This document shows positions 1 through 6,302 of a stretch of DNA of 8,191 bases, piece by piece. Below the pieces are notes generated by a model. The model saw only the letters and a list, made by a program, of their open reading frames with translations. It did no database searches and had not been told where the DNA came from. Origin of the DNA: Gordonia sp. (in: high G+C Gram-positive bacteria) (GTDB taxonomy: Bacteria; Actinomycetota; Actinomycetes; Mycobacteriales; Mycobacteriaceae); contig JASLJL010000369.1 in assembly GCA_030152405.1 (NCBI GenBank), forward strand, positions 1 to 8,191, given 5' to 3'. The position numbers and the translations under genes were made by a program. Numbering within the stretch: position 1 is the first letter of the stretch; the number at the start of each line of letters is the position of its first letter.

Positions 1-723
1 CTGCTACTCGTCTCACAACGCAGCCTACACGTACGCTTCGCCCACACGTCGCGTCGCGTGACGCCTGCCGTGGCGGCCGCCATGCAAGAAACTCGAGTCG
101 AACTGGCATACATCGAACAAAACGCACCGCTGGTCGGCGACGTCCTGGCGGGGGCCTCGGGTGAGGTGACGATCGTCCCGCTGCTGTTCGGCGACGGCTT
201 CCACTCGAAGGTGGACCTCCCGGCGACACTGTCTGACGTCGCACTCGCGACGCCGTCTCTCCGGGTGGTCCAGACCCCGGTGCTCGGCCACTGCTCCCCC
301 GTACCTGCACTCGTCGACCGTCTCCGGCAAGCGGGCCTGCGTCCGGGAGCCGGAGTGCTCATGTACGCCGTCGGCTCGAGCGACGAGTCGTCCGACGAGT
401 CGATCCGCGCACGTGGCGAGGAGCTCTCGACTGTTCTCGGCGTCCCCGTGGAGACGGTCTTCGCCACGCGCCTCGGGTCCGAAGGCGAGGCCGTCGCCGA
501 AGCCGTACGACGACTGCACGACGCCGGCGCCACCTCCATCGCCGCGTCACCCCTGTTTTTGTCCGCAGGTCTGCTCACCGAACGCACCGAGCAGTGGCTC
601 GACGTCCACGCCCCCGGCAGTGTCGTCGCCGGTCCGATCGGTGCGCATCCGTCGATCGTCGCGGCGATCACCTCTCTCAGCGCGCGATTTGGCGCAGTCA
701 GGCGACCGCAGCCCACACGCTAG
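1..723 (+). CDS. Sirohydrochlorin chelatase-like protein (CbiX/Che1 family), 5' partial
   Basis: The reading frame is open from base 1 to the TAG at 721-723, leaving 240 visible residues; the true start is left of the window. The GTG at 58 is unlikely to be the start, because the residues before it (LLLVS..., then RFAHTSRRV) match the usual first strand and helix of CbiX proteins. The fragment has two CbiX-like halves: the first carries the metal-site motif GDGFHSK (His68 of the fragment), and the second has AVGSS at about 123-127 and SPLFLSAGLL at about 183-192. The family inserts Fe2+ or Co2+ into sirohydrochlorin in the cytoplasm, giving siroheme for sulfite or nitrite reductase or a cobalamin precursor. 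The sulfate importer nearby favours siroheme. Oddity: the usual first-strand HGSR or HGTR motif reads QRSL (residues 6-9), so one catalytic histidine is missing, although His68 is kept. Family assignment is firm; enzymatic activity is uncertain. Confidence 0.85.
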   Translation: MLLVSQRSLHVRFAHTSRRVTPAVAAAMQETRVELAYIEQNAPLVGDVLAGASGEVTIVPLLFGDGFHSKVDLPATLSDVALATPSLRVVQTPVLGHCSPVPALVDRLRQAGLRPGAGVLMYAVGSSDESSDESIRARGEELSTVLGVPVETVFATRLGSEGEAVAEAVRRLHDAGATSIAASPLFLSAGLLTERTEQWLDVHAPGSVVAGPIGAHPSIVAAITSLSARFGAVRRPQPTR

Positions 724-750
724 CACCGGCGGCGCCGAAATCGACGCAGA

Positions 751-1677
751 TCAATCCTGCGCGAAGATCTCCTCGAGGTACTCGCCGATGTCGTTCAATG
801 CCGTGGTTCCGAGGCCGGTCACCCCGGCCAGATTGGCGACGAATCCGTGGACCTGGCCGTCGTACCGTCGGGCCTGTACGTCGACGCCCGCATCGGCGAG
901 TCGGTGCGCGTACACCTCCCCCTGATCACGCAGCGGGTCGAACTCGGCGGTGACGACGAATGCCGGAGGCAGACCGGACAGATCCTCGACGAGCATCGGC
1001 GAGGCCCGCCAATCGAGCGGATCGGCCTGATAGCCCTCCCCGAACCAGCGGAGCACGTCGACGGTGATGAAGAACCCACGACCGTTCTCACGGAGCGACG
1101 GATAGGGCTTGGAGATGTCGGTGGCCGGGTAGATGAGAACCTGAGCGGCGAGCGCGGGCCCGCCGTTGTCACGGGCGTCGATCGCCGCCACGGTGGACAG
1201 GTTGCCGCCTGCGCTGTCGCCCGCCACTGCGATGCGCGACGGATCGCCGCCCAACTCTGCGGCGTGTTCACCGACCCACCGGGTCACTGCGATCGCGTCG
1301 TCGACCGCCGCGGGGAACGGGGCCTCGGGCCCCTTGCGGTAGTCGACGGACACGATGATCGCGCCGATCTGCTTGCACAACACCGACACCGGGCCGTGCA
1401 CCGTTCCCGGGTTGCCCACGACGAAGCCGCCGCCCGGGAAGAAGATCACGACGGGGAACGGCCCGTCGCCCTCGGGGGTGTAGACCCGAACCGGGATGTC
1501 GCCCGCCGGTCCGGGGACCGCCCGCTCGGCGACGTCCGCCACGTCGACGGGCGCAGCTCCCGACCGGATGCTCAGCTTGTCGAACGCGGCACGCGCCTCG
1601 TCGAGCGGCATCTCGTGCAGCCCTCGACCGTTCTCGATCGCCGTGAGGAAAGCCTGGGTCTTCGGGTCGACTGGCAC
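751..1677 (-). CDS. Alpha/beta hydrolase, HSL/NlhH-type carboxylesterase
   Basis: A 308-residue protein with the hormone-sensitive-lipase (alpha/beta hydrolase-3) layout. It has an oxyanion-loop motif PGGGF at 81-85, VDYR at 111-114, the nucleophile elbow GDSAGG at 153-158 (Ser155), the acid in EFDPLRD (Asp247) and the catalytic His277 in VHGF. Length and the run WVGEHAAELGGDPSRIAVAG closely recall M. tuberculosis NlhH (LipH). It should hydrolyse short-chain esters in the cytoplasm; no signal peptide is visible and the true substrate is unknown. The GTG start at 1677 is preceded by a GGAG at a spacing of seven bases. The first residue of the usual HGGG loop is Pro here, though the glycines that form the oxyanion hole remain. 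It is convergent with the chelatase gene (27 bp between stops) and divergent from the DUF4189 gene, with which it shares a 143-bp control region. Confidence 0.92.
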   Translation of the reverse strand: MPVDPKTQAFLTAIENGRGLHEMPLDEARAAFDKLSIRSGAAPVDVADVAERAVPGPAGDIPVRVYTPEGDGPFPVVIFFPGGGFVVGNPGTVHGPVSVLCKQIGAIIVSVDYRKGPEAPFPAAVDDAIAVTRWVGEHAAELGGDPSRIAVAGDSAGGNLSTVAAIDARDNGGPALAAQVLIYPATDISKPYPSLRENGRGFFITVDVLRWFGEGYQADPLDWRASPMLVEDLSGLPPAFVVTAEFDPLRDQGEVYAHRLADAGVDVQARRYDGQVHGFVANLAGVTGLGTTALNDIGEYLEEIFAQD

Positions 1678-1720
1678 TGGTGCGCTCCGTTCATCGCTGC
1701 GGACTTCTCACCGACCAGTC

Positions 1721-1740
1721 TGCCGGACTGCATTCCGGCA
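1721..1740. promoter_or_regulatory. Near-perfect 20-bp palindrome, candidate operator
   Basis: Arms TGCCGGA (1721-1727) and TCCGGCA (1734-1740) are exact reverse complements. The six-base centre CTGCAT holds a palindromic TGCA, so only one symmetric pair of the 20 bp is mismatched. It lies 44 bp upstream of the hydrolase GTG and 81 bp upstream of the DUF4189 ATG. Its size and symmetry suit a dimeric repressor such as TetR, but no regulator gene is present in the window, so its function is inferred from form and position only. Confidence 0.45.
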
Positions 1741-1761
1741 CGCGCTCAGCGCAACACTGCG

Positions 1762-1777
1762 TCGTTCAATCGAACGA
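1762..1777. promoter_or_regulatory. Inverted repeat in the divergent intergenic region, candidate operator
   Basis: The arms TCGTTC (1762-1767) and GAACGA (1772-1777) flank AATC. It lies just upstream of the weak -35-like bases of the DUF4189 promoter, a position suited to an activator or repressor. It differs in sequence from the 1721-1740 palindrome, so if both are real they probably bind different proteins. A six-base arm may occur by chance. Confidence 0.3.
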
Positions 1778-1781
1778 TGGT

Positions 1782-1820
1782 TTGCTGAATCTGAGAGAAC
1801 TCTGAGTATTATCTCAGCTT
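1782..1820 (+). promoter_or_regulatory. Promoter of the DUF4189 gene, probably giving a leaderless mRNA
   Basis: A strong -10 box, TATTAT, occupies 1807-1812 in otherwise GC-rich DNA, only eight bases before the ATG at 1821. Transcription should therefore begin at or within a base or two of the start codon. No Shine-Dalgarno sequence precedes the ATG, which agrees with leaderless translation, common in actinobacteria. The -35 region is weak (TTGCTG at 1782-1787, with a long 19-bp spacer). The -10 box sits exactly between CTGAG (1802-1806) and CTCAG (1813-1817), and a further CTGAG lies at 1791-1795, so the elements repeat every 11 bp. Confidence 0.55.
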
Positions 1821-2216
1821 ATGAAACTTCGCCAGCTCATCGCCGCTTTCGCGATCGTCGGGTCGCTCGCCACAGCAGCGACTTTCGTTCCCTCTGTCAC
1901 CCCCGAGGCTGACGCCGCACGCAGCGGTTACTGGGGAGCAATCTCCTGGGCCTACAACGGAGCGACCGGCTACGCGGTCAACTACCCGACCCAGCAGTCC
2001 GCGATCCGTGCCGCCAAGGGCCGGTGCGGATCACGATGCGGCTACATCAGCTTCTACCGTTCGTGCGGCGCCGTGGCCTACCGCTTCACGTCGTACCGCA
2101 CCTACGTCGGCACCGCTCGCGGCTACCGGACGCGTGTCGGCGCCGAGCGCGCCGCACGGAAGCAGGCGGGATACGGCTCACACGTGCGCGGATGGGCGTG
2201 CACCTCGGGTCGCTGA
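1821..2216 (+). CDS. Secreted cationic DUF4189-type small protein
   Basis: A 131-residue precursor. The Sec signal peptide has a basic start (MKLR), a hydrophobic core up to about residue 24 and an A-D-A cleavage site at 30-32, leaving a mature protein of about 99 residues. WGAISWAYNGATGYAVNYP followed by a cysteine-paired domain (Cys69, Cys73, Cys82, Cys127) and a closing GWACTS resembles the DUF4189 domain of many small exported mycobacterial proteins, in which the cysteines are expected to form disulfides. The domain's function is not known. The mature part is unusual: about 11 tyrosines, about 16 Arg/Lys, and a single acidic residue (Glu109), so it is strongly positive and could bind the wall or nucleic acid; that is inference. 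Its start is set by the promoter, since there is no ribosome binding site. A perfect palindrome 12 bp after the stop terminates it. Confidence 0.85.
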   Translation: MKLRQLIAAFAIVGSLATAATFVPSVTPEADAARSGYWGAISWAYNGATGYAVNYPTQQSAIRAAKGRCGSRCGYISFYRSCGAVAYRFTSYRTYVGTARGYRTRVGAERAARKQAGYGSHVRGWACTSGR

Positions 2217-2228
2217 CCTCACGCACTT

Positions 2229-2270
2229 ACGAGAAGAACCTGTCGTTCGCGAACGACAGGTTCTTCTCGT
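2229..2270. terminator. Perfect 42-bp palindrome, bidirectional terminator
   Basis: Bases 2229-2248 (ACGAGAAGAACC then TGTCGTTC) are exactly reverse-complemented by 2251-2270. The two central bases GC are also self-complementary, so all 42 bp form one palindrome; a folded RNA could pair about 19 bp around a tetraloop. It sits between two convergent genes, 12 bp after the DUF4189 stop and 31 bp after the end of cysA. TTTAG follows on the plus strand, while the minus-strand side has no T-run. It should stop transcription from both sides. Confidence 0.88.
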
Positions 2271-2301
2271 TTAGAGACACGACCTCAAGGATCGACGGGG
2301 G

Positions 2302-3297
2302 TCAGTCGCCCGAGAGCTGCGGCACCTTCGTGGCGCGGGCGAAGATCGACTCCCCCGCCTGAAGATGCAGGGCGTTCTGATCGCCGCGGGTGATCTGTGC
2401 GACGAAGTCCTCACCCGTCGTGGCGGCCTTGAGCTCGACGCGTGTCTCGAAGCCGAGGTTCACCACGCGTTCCACCGTCGCCTTCACGACACCGGTGTCG
2501 AGCGCCGTGTCGGGTCCGGGGAACACCATCTCCGGAGTGCGGCCGAGGCGGATGTCGTGAGGCCGGACCAGTTCGCCATTGAGCCTCGACACCGATCCGA
2601 GGAACGACGCGACGAACACGTTGTCCGGACGGTCGTAGAGATCGTCCGGCGCGCCGACCTGCTCGATGCGCCCCTTGTTGAGCACCGCGATCCGATCGGA
2701 GACGTCGAGCGCCTCCTGCTGATCGTGCGTGACCAGCACGGTCGTCACGTTCACCTCGTCGTGCAGCTTGCGGAGCCACTTGCGCAGATCTTCGCGGACC
2801 TTCGCGTCCAGCGCGCCGAACGGCTCGTCGAGCAGCAGCACCTGCGGGTCGACAGCGAGCGCACGAGCGAGCGCCATGCGCTGACGCTGGCCGCCCGACA
2901 GCTGTGCGGGGTAACGCTTCTGGAAGACGGTGAGCCCGACGATGTCGAGCAGTTCGTCGACCTTCTTCTTGATCTCGTCCTTCGGGCGCTTGCGGATCTT
3001 GAGGCCGAACGCGATGTTCTCGCGCACAGTCAGGTGCTTGAACGCGGCGTAGTGCTGGAACACGAAGCCGATGTCGCGCTGCTGGGGCGATGCGCCCGAC
3101 ACGTCGCGGCCGTTGATCTTCACCGTGCCGGAGTCGAGCTGGTCGAGACCCGCGATCGCTCGAAGGAGCGTCGACTTCCCCGAACCGGACGGTCCGAGGA
3201 GCGACGTGAGGGACCCCTCCGGGATGTCGATCGACACGTCGTCGAGGGCCGCGAACTCGCCGTAGCGCTTGTTCGCGCCGATCACCGAGATGGACAT
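2302..3297 (-). CDS. cysA: Sulfate/thiosulfate ABC importer ATPase CysA
   Basis: A 331-residue ATP-binding subunit that drives sulfate and thiosulfate uptake on the cytoplasmic face of the CysT/CysW pore. All ABC motifs are intact: Walker [10 protein letters not shown] (35-43), Q-loop Gln81 in FVFQHYAAF, signature LSGGQ (133-137), Walker B VLLLDEP (153-159) and the switch His191 in [10 protein letters not shown] shorter C-terminal regulatory (TOBE-like) domain follows from about residue 235, with RPHDIRLGR at 245-253 typical of CysA. The ATG at 3297 lies one base after the cysW stop and has AGGAGA upstream, inside the cysW end. It is the last gene of the operon and is followed by the bidirectional terminator. 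Confidence 0.97.
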   Translation of the reverse strand: MSISVIGANKRYGEFAALDDVSIDIPEGSLTSLLGPSGSGKSTLLRAIAGLDQLDSGTVKINGRDVSGASPQQRDIGFVFQHYAAFKHLTVRENIAFGLKIRKRPKDEIKKKVDELLDIVGLTVFQKRYPAQLSGGQRQRMALARALAVDPQVLLLDEPFGALDAKVREDLRKWLRKLHDEVNVTTVLVTHDQQEALDVSDRIAVLNKGRIEQVGAPDDLYDRPDNVFVASFLGSVSRLNGELVRPHDIRLGRTPEMVFPGPDTALDTGVVKATVERVVNLGFETRVELKAATTGEDFVAQITRGDQNALHLQAGESIFARATKVPQLSGD

Positions 3298-3298
3298 G

Positions 3299-4180
3299 TC
3301 AGATCTTCTCCTGCGCTTGATTCGTGCTGTTGGCGGCGGGTGCGGATTCGACGACCGTCGCGCTGGCGTCGGCCACCCGGCCTTGGACGCGTCGTTCGAC
3401 GATGGTCATGACGACGAGGACGACGATCGCCACCAGCATGAGCAGGGTGGCCGCCGCGTAGGCGCCGTACTCGTTGTAGTCGTCGGTGTAACGGGAGTGG
3501 ACGAGGAGGGTGAGTGTCTGCGAGACGCCGGGGAAGTTCGACGACACCATCGTCACCGCGCCGTACTCGCCGAGCGCGCGGGCCACCGTCAGGACCACAC
3601 CGTAGGTGAGGCCCCAGCGGATCGCCGGGAGGGTGATCCGCCAGAACGTCTGCCAGCCGGTCGCGCCCAGCGTGGACGCCGCCTCCTCCTGCTCGGTGCC
3701 GATCTCCCGGAGGACCGGCTCCACCTCGCGGACCACGAACGGAAGCGTCACGAAGATCGTCGCCAGGACCATGCCGGGCAACCCGAAGATGATGCGGAAG
3801 CCGAGCGACTCGATGCCGCCGAACCAGCCGTCCACACCCCAGAGCGCGATCAATGCGACACCGACGACCACCGGCGACACGGCGAACGGCAGATCGACGA
3901 CGGCCTGCAGCACGCCCTTCCCTCGGAAACGCCCGCGGGCCAGGGCGATCGCCGTGACGATGCCGAACACCACGTTCAACGGGACGACGATCACCACGAT
4001 CAGCAATGAGAGCTGCAGCGCGGAGATGGCCGCGGGCGTGGTGATCCAGTCCCAGAACTGGCCGACGCCGTGCTCGAACGAGCGCCAGAAGATCAGTCCG
4101 ACGGGCACCAGCAGCAACACCAGGATGTAGAGGAGCGCCACCGTGCGCAATCCCAGTCGCGTCCATTTCGAGACGATCAT
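3299..4180 (-). CDS. cysW: Sulfate/thiosulfate ABC importer permease CysW
   Basis: A 293-residue inner-membrane permease with about six hydrophobic helices, the first at about 12-32 and the last at about 241-260. It carries the cytoplasmic coupling-helix EAA loop, [21 protein letters not shown] (165-185), which docks on CysA, and RALGEYGAV (201-209), typical of the CysW/CysT family. It pairs with CysT to form the membrane channel. The ATG at 4180 overlaps the cysT stop in an ATGA junction and has GGGAGGG (minus strand, 4187-4193) six bases upstream, so translation is probably coupled. The last 25 or so residues are a polar, Ala/Ser/Asn-rich cytoplasmic tail that looks dispensable. Confidence 0.96.
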   Translation of the reverse strand: MIVSKWTRLGLRTVALLYILVLLLVPVGLIFWRSFEHGVGQFWDWITTPAAISALQLSLLIVVIVVPLNVVFGIVTAIALARGRFRGKGVLQAVVDLPFAVSPVVVGVALIALWGVDGWFGGIESLGFRIIFGLPGMVLATIFVTLPFVVREVEPVLREIGTEQEEAASTLGATGWQTFWRITLPAIRWGLTYGVVLTVARALGEYGAVTMVSSNFPGVSQTLTLLVHSRYTDDYNEYGAYAAATLLMLVAIVVLVVMTIVERRVQGRVADASATVVESAPAANSTNQAQEKI

Positions 4181-5019
4181 TCCGAACCCTCCCGACGTGT
4201 CTGGACGCGTGAGACCACGCGCAGGACGAACAGCACCACGAATGCGATGACGAGCAACGCCACCGACACCGCCGCGGCGTTGACCGGCTCGTCGACCTCG
4301 ATCTGCTGCTGGATGTACTGCGACGCGACCTGAGTCTTGCCCGGGATGTTGCCGCCGATCAGGACGACCGAGCCGAACTCACCGATCGCTCGAGTGAACG
4401 CGAGGCCCGCGCCGGTCAGGATCGACGGAAGAAGCGCCGGCAACACGATCTTCAACCAGATGGTGCGGTTGTTCGCCCCGAGGACGGCCGCCGCCTCCTC
4501 GACGCTCGTGTCGAGTTCCATGAGGACTGGCTGCACCTGGCGCACCACGAACGGCAGCGTGACGAACGTGAGAGCGATGACGACCGCGGGCTGTGTCGCC
4601 GCCAGGTGGACGCCGATCGGACTGTTGGGTCCGTACAGCGACAGCAGGACGAGGCTCGCGACGATGGTCGGGAGGGCGAACGGCAGGTCGATGACCGCGT
4701 TCACGAAGCCCTTGCCCGGGAAGTCGTCGCGGACGAGGACCCACGCGATGATGGTGCCGAACACGACGTTCACCAGCGCCACGACGAGCGAGATGACCAC
4801 CGTGATCCCGAGCGTGTCGAGAGCCGCCGGGTCGGTGATGCCGTCCCAGAAACCGCTCGGCCCGTCGTCGAACGACTGCGCGACGATCGCCGCGAGCGGC
4901 AGCAGGACGATGATGCTCAACCACAGTCCGGCGACACCGACGGTGAGACCGGTGCCCACCCGGCCGCCGGACCGTGTCGTCGGCTCCGTCGGTGAGACGA
5001 CGGGAGTGTCGGTGCTCAA
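4177..5019 (-). CDS. cysT: Sulfate/thiosulfate ABC importer permease CysT (CysU)
   Basis: A 280-residue permease, partner of CysW. A Ser/Thr/Pro-rich cytoplasmic N-terminus of about 22 residues precedes about six membrane helices. The EAA loop EEAAAVLGANNRTIWLKIVLP is at 174-194 and AIGEFGSVVLIGGNIPGKTQ at 211-230 is typical of CysT. I choose the TTG at 5019: a perfect AAGGAGG lies seven bases upstream (plus-strand 5027-5033), and the resulting protein has normal family length. The frame stays open upstream to 5118, but those 33 extra residues are arginine-rich and lie antiparallel to nothing in the family; they are an out-of-frame reading of the sbp end. The sbp TGA overlaps this start (TTGA), and the cysW ATG overlaps this gene's stop (ATGA). 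Confidence 0.95.
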   Translation of the reverse strand: MSTDTPVVSPTEPTTRSGGRVGTGLTVGVAGLWLSIIVLLPLAAIVAQSFDDGPSGFWDGITDPAALDTLGITVVISLVVALVNVVFGTIIAWVLVRDDFPGKGFVNAVIDLPFALPTIVASLVLLSLYGPNSPIGVHLAATQPAVVIALTFVTLPFVVRQVQPVLMELDTSVEEAAAVLGANNRTIWLKIVLPALLPSILTGAGLAFTRAIGEFGSVVLIGGNIPGKTQVASQYIQQQIEVDEPVNAAAVSVALLVIAFVVLFVLRVVSRVQTRREGSE

Positions 5020-6095
5020 CTGCCCGCCTCCTTCTTGTAGATCTCGGTGATCGATCCGTCCGAGCCGAAGAGCTGCTTGTCGATGGCCTTCCAGCCGCCG
5101 AGGTCGTCGACGGTCCACAGCTTGGTGATGTCTCCCGGGAACAGCGACGCCGTCTCAGCCTTCACCGACGCGTCGACCGGCCGGAATCCCGCGTTGGCCC
5201 AGAGTCGCTGCGCCGCCGGGGTGAACAGGTACTCGACGAACGTCTGTGCCGCGGCCCGGTCGTCGCCGGTGTCGACGACGGCTACCGGGTTGTCGATCCG
5301 GAAGGTCTCCGACGGGACGATGTAGTCCACTCGTTCGGTCGGATCGGCCTCCGGATTCTTCCGCTTCAGCATGATCGCCTCGTTCTCGTAGCTGATCAGG
5401 ACGTCGCCCTGACCCTTCTCGAACGCGGTGGTCGCCTCGCGGCCGGACTTCGGGAGCACCTTGACGTGATCCCGGACGAGATCGTTGACGTACTGCAGCC
5501 CGGCGGCCGGGTTCTTGCCGCCGTCGCTCTCCGCCGCATAGGGCGCGAGGAGGTTCCACTTGGCCGAACCGGAGCTGCCCGGGTTCGGCGTCACCACCTC
5601 GATGCCGGGACGCAGCAGATCGTTCCAGGAGTGGATGTTCTTCGGGTTCCCCTCCCGCACCACCAGCGCGACGACCGAGCCGAACGCCACCGACTTGTTC
5701 GGGAAGCGAGACTCCCAGTCGTCGTCAACGAGACCCGCCTTGGCGAGCCGGGTCACATCGGGTGCGACGGAGAACGCGACCACGTCGGTCGGCAGCCCAC
5801 GGGCCACCTTGCGGGACTGATCACCGGACGCACCGTACGACTGCGAGAATCCGATGTCGCCGCCGGCGTCCGTCGCACGGAACGCCGGGATGATCTTGTC
5901 GAAACCGGTCTTCGGCGTCGCGTACGCGACAAGGTTGATGTGCCTGGAGCCCGACGAGATGTCGACGCCGCCCGGCTTGTCCGTCGAACCGCCGCCACAG
6001 GCGACCGCCGACGCGACGAGCGCGGCGGCCATCGCCAGGCAGCCGATCACGCGGCGTGGACGCGATACGCGTCTCAAGGTGTATCCAGTACTCAC
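5016..6095 (-). CDS. Sulfate-binding lipoprotein of the importer (Sbp/SubI)
   Basis: A 359-residue extracytoplasmic solute-binding protein that hands sulfate (possibly thiosulfate) to CysT/CysW. The N-terminus is basic with two Arg-Arg pairs (8-9 and 14-15), then a hydrophobic stretch ending in SAVAC, so Cys33 is the likely lipidated residue. The -3 position is Ala rather than the usual Leu, a mild deviation, and the Arg pairs only weakly resemble a Tat motif. Family marks include SYGASGDQSRKVARGLPTDV (sulfate-site loop), the NPGSSGSAKWN loop and DVLISYENEA. The GTG at 6095 gives a normal-length signal peptide but has no Shine-Dalgarno; a promoter-like sequence just upstream suggests leaderless translation. 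Its end contains the ribosome binding site of cysT. It is first in the four-gene operon. M. tuberculosis SubI holds the same position. Confidence 0.95.
   Translation of the reverse strand: MSTGYTLRRVSRPRRVIGCLAMAAALVASAVACGGGSTDKPGGVDISSGSRHINLVAYATPKTGFDKIIPAFRATDAGGDIGFSQSYGASGDQSRKVARGLPTDVVAFSVAPDVTRLAKAGLVDDDWESRFPNKSVAFGSVVALVVREGNPKNIHSWNDLLRPGIEVVTPNPGSSGSAKWNLLAPYAAESDGGKNPAAGLQYVNDLVRDHVKVLPKSGREATTAFEKGQGDVLISYENEAIMLKRKNPEADPTERVDYIVPSETFRIDNPVAVVDTGDDRAAAQTFVEYLFTPAAQRLWANAGFRPVDASVKAETASLFPGDITKLWTVDDLGGWKAIDKQLFGSDGSITEIYKKEAGS
5027..5033 (-). promoter_or_regulatory. Ribosome binding site that decides the cysT TTG start
   Basis: The minus strand reads AAGGAGG, a full match to the 16S anti-Shine-Dalgarno, seven bases before the TTG at 5019. 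It also encodes the lysine-glutamate tail of the binding protein, so the end of sbp serves both roles. Confidence 0.8.
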
Positions 6096-6135
6096 AGCAC
6101 TGAAGATAACGACCTCGCGGTACCCGCTACAACGT
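6096..6135 (-). promoter_or_regulatory. Promoter of the sulfate importer operon, probably leaderless
   Basis: On the minus strand, TTGTAG (6132-6127) and TATCTT (6108-6103) are 18 bp apart, and the second lies seven bases before the GTG of the binding-protein gene. This puts the expected transcription start on or next to the start codon, in keeping with the lack of a ribosome binding site. The spacer region holds a small inverted repeat, GCGG-GTA-CCGC (6127-6117), where a repressor could act. The rest of the 207-bp gap up to 6302 shows no gene, riboswitch or strong hairpin that I can recognise; only short palindromes such as the 12-bp one at 6291-6302 are present. Confidence 0.45.
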
Positions 6136-6302
6136 CGCGAGTTCGCCGCCTGCGTGCCGCATGACCTGCGTCGATCGGTGTGCTTGCCGACGGTCGTTCC
6201 GGTGAACTGCGGTTATCGTCGCATCGACGGCCCGCGCCGTAGCCTCATGGTTTTTCGTTCACGCTGATTGAAAGTCGTGGCGACCGACGGCGCAGCGCTG
6301 CG

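Noticed and set aside
58..60. GTG at 58 as the start of the chelatase gene
   Set aside because: The in-frame sequence before it continues to base 1 and matches the first strand and helix of the family, and no binding site precedes the GTG.
381..402. Direct repeat CGACGAGTCG at 381-390 and 393-402
   Set aside because: It encodes the acidic Ser-Asp-Glu repeat in the chelatase linker and is explained by coding; two copies only.
745..761. CGCAG/CTGCG inverted repeat at the chelatase-esterase junction as a terminator
   Set aside because: Only five-base arms around a seven-base loop, partly inside the esterase coding end, and no T-run. Too weak to call.
847..1788. Plus-strand open frame of 313 codons opposite the esterase gene
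   Set aside because: No domain or signal, and codon positions mirror the esterase. Antisense shadow.
2365..4009. Plus-strand open frames opposite cysA and cysW (348 and 246 codons)
   Set aside because: They are His/Asp/Arg-rich low-complexity translations with no ribosome binding site, lying opposite unmistakable ABC transporter genes.
5020..5118. Longer N-terminus for CysT beginning at 5118
   Set aside because: It would overlap sbp by about 100 bases with an Arg-rich sequence unlike permease N-termini, and it has no ribosome binding site, whereas TTG 5019 has a perfect one.
4974..6164. Long plus-strand open frame of 396 codons opposite the sulfate-binding protein gene
   Set aside because: It is Arg/Asp/Val-rich with no recognisable domain, and the minus-strand gene has clear family motifs throughout. 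It is the usual antisense shadow in high-GC DNA.
6096..6302. Riboswitch or small RNA upstream of the sulfate importer operon
   Set aside because: The promoter-like sequence lies next to the start codon, leaving no leader, and I see only short hairpins without a known riboswitch pattern.
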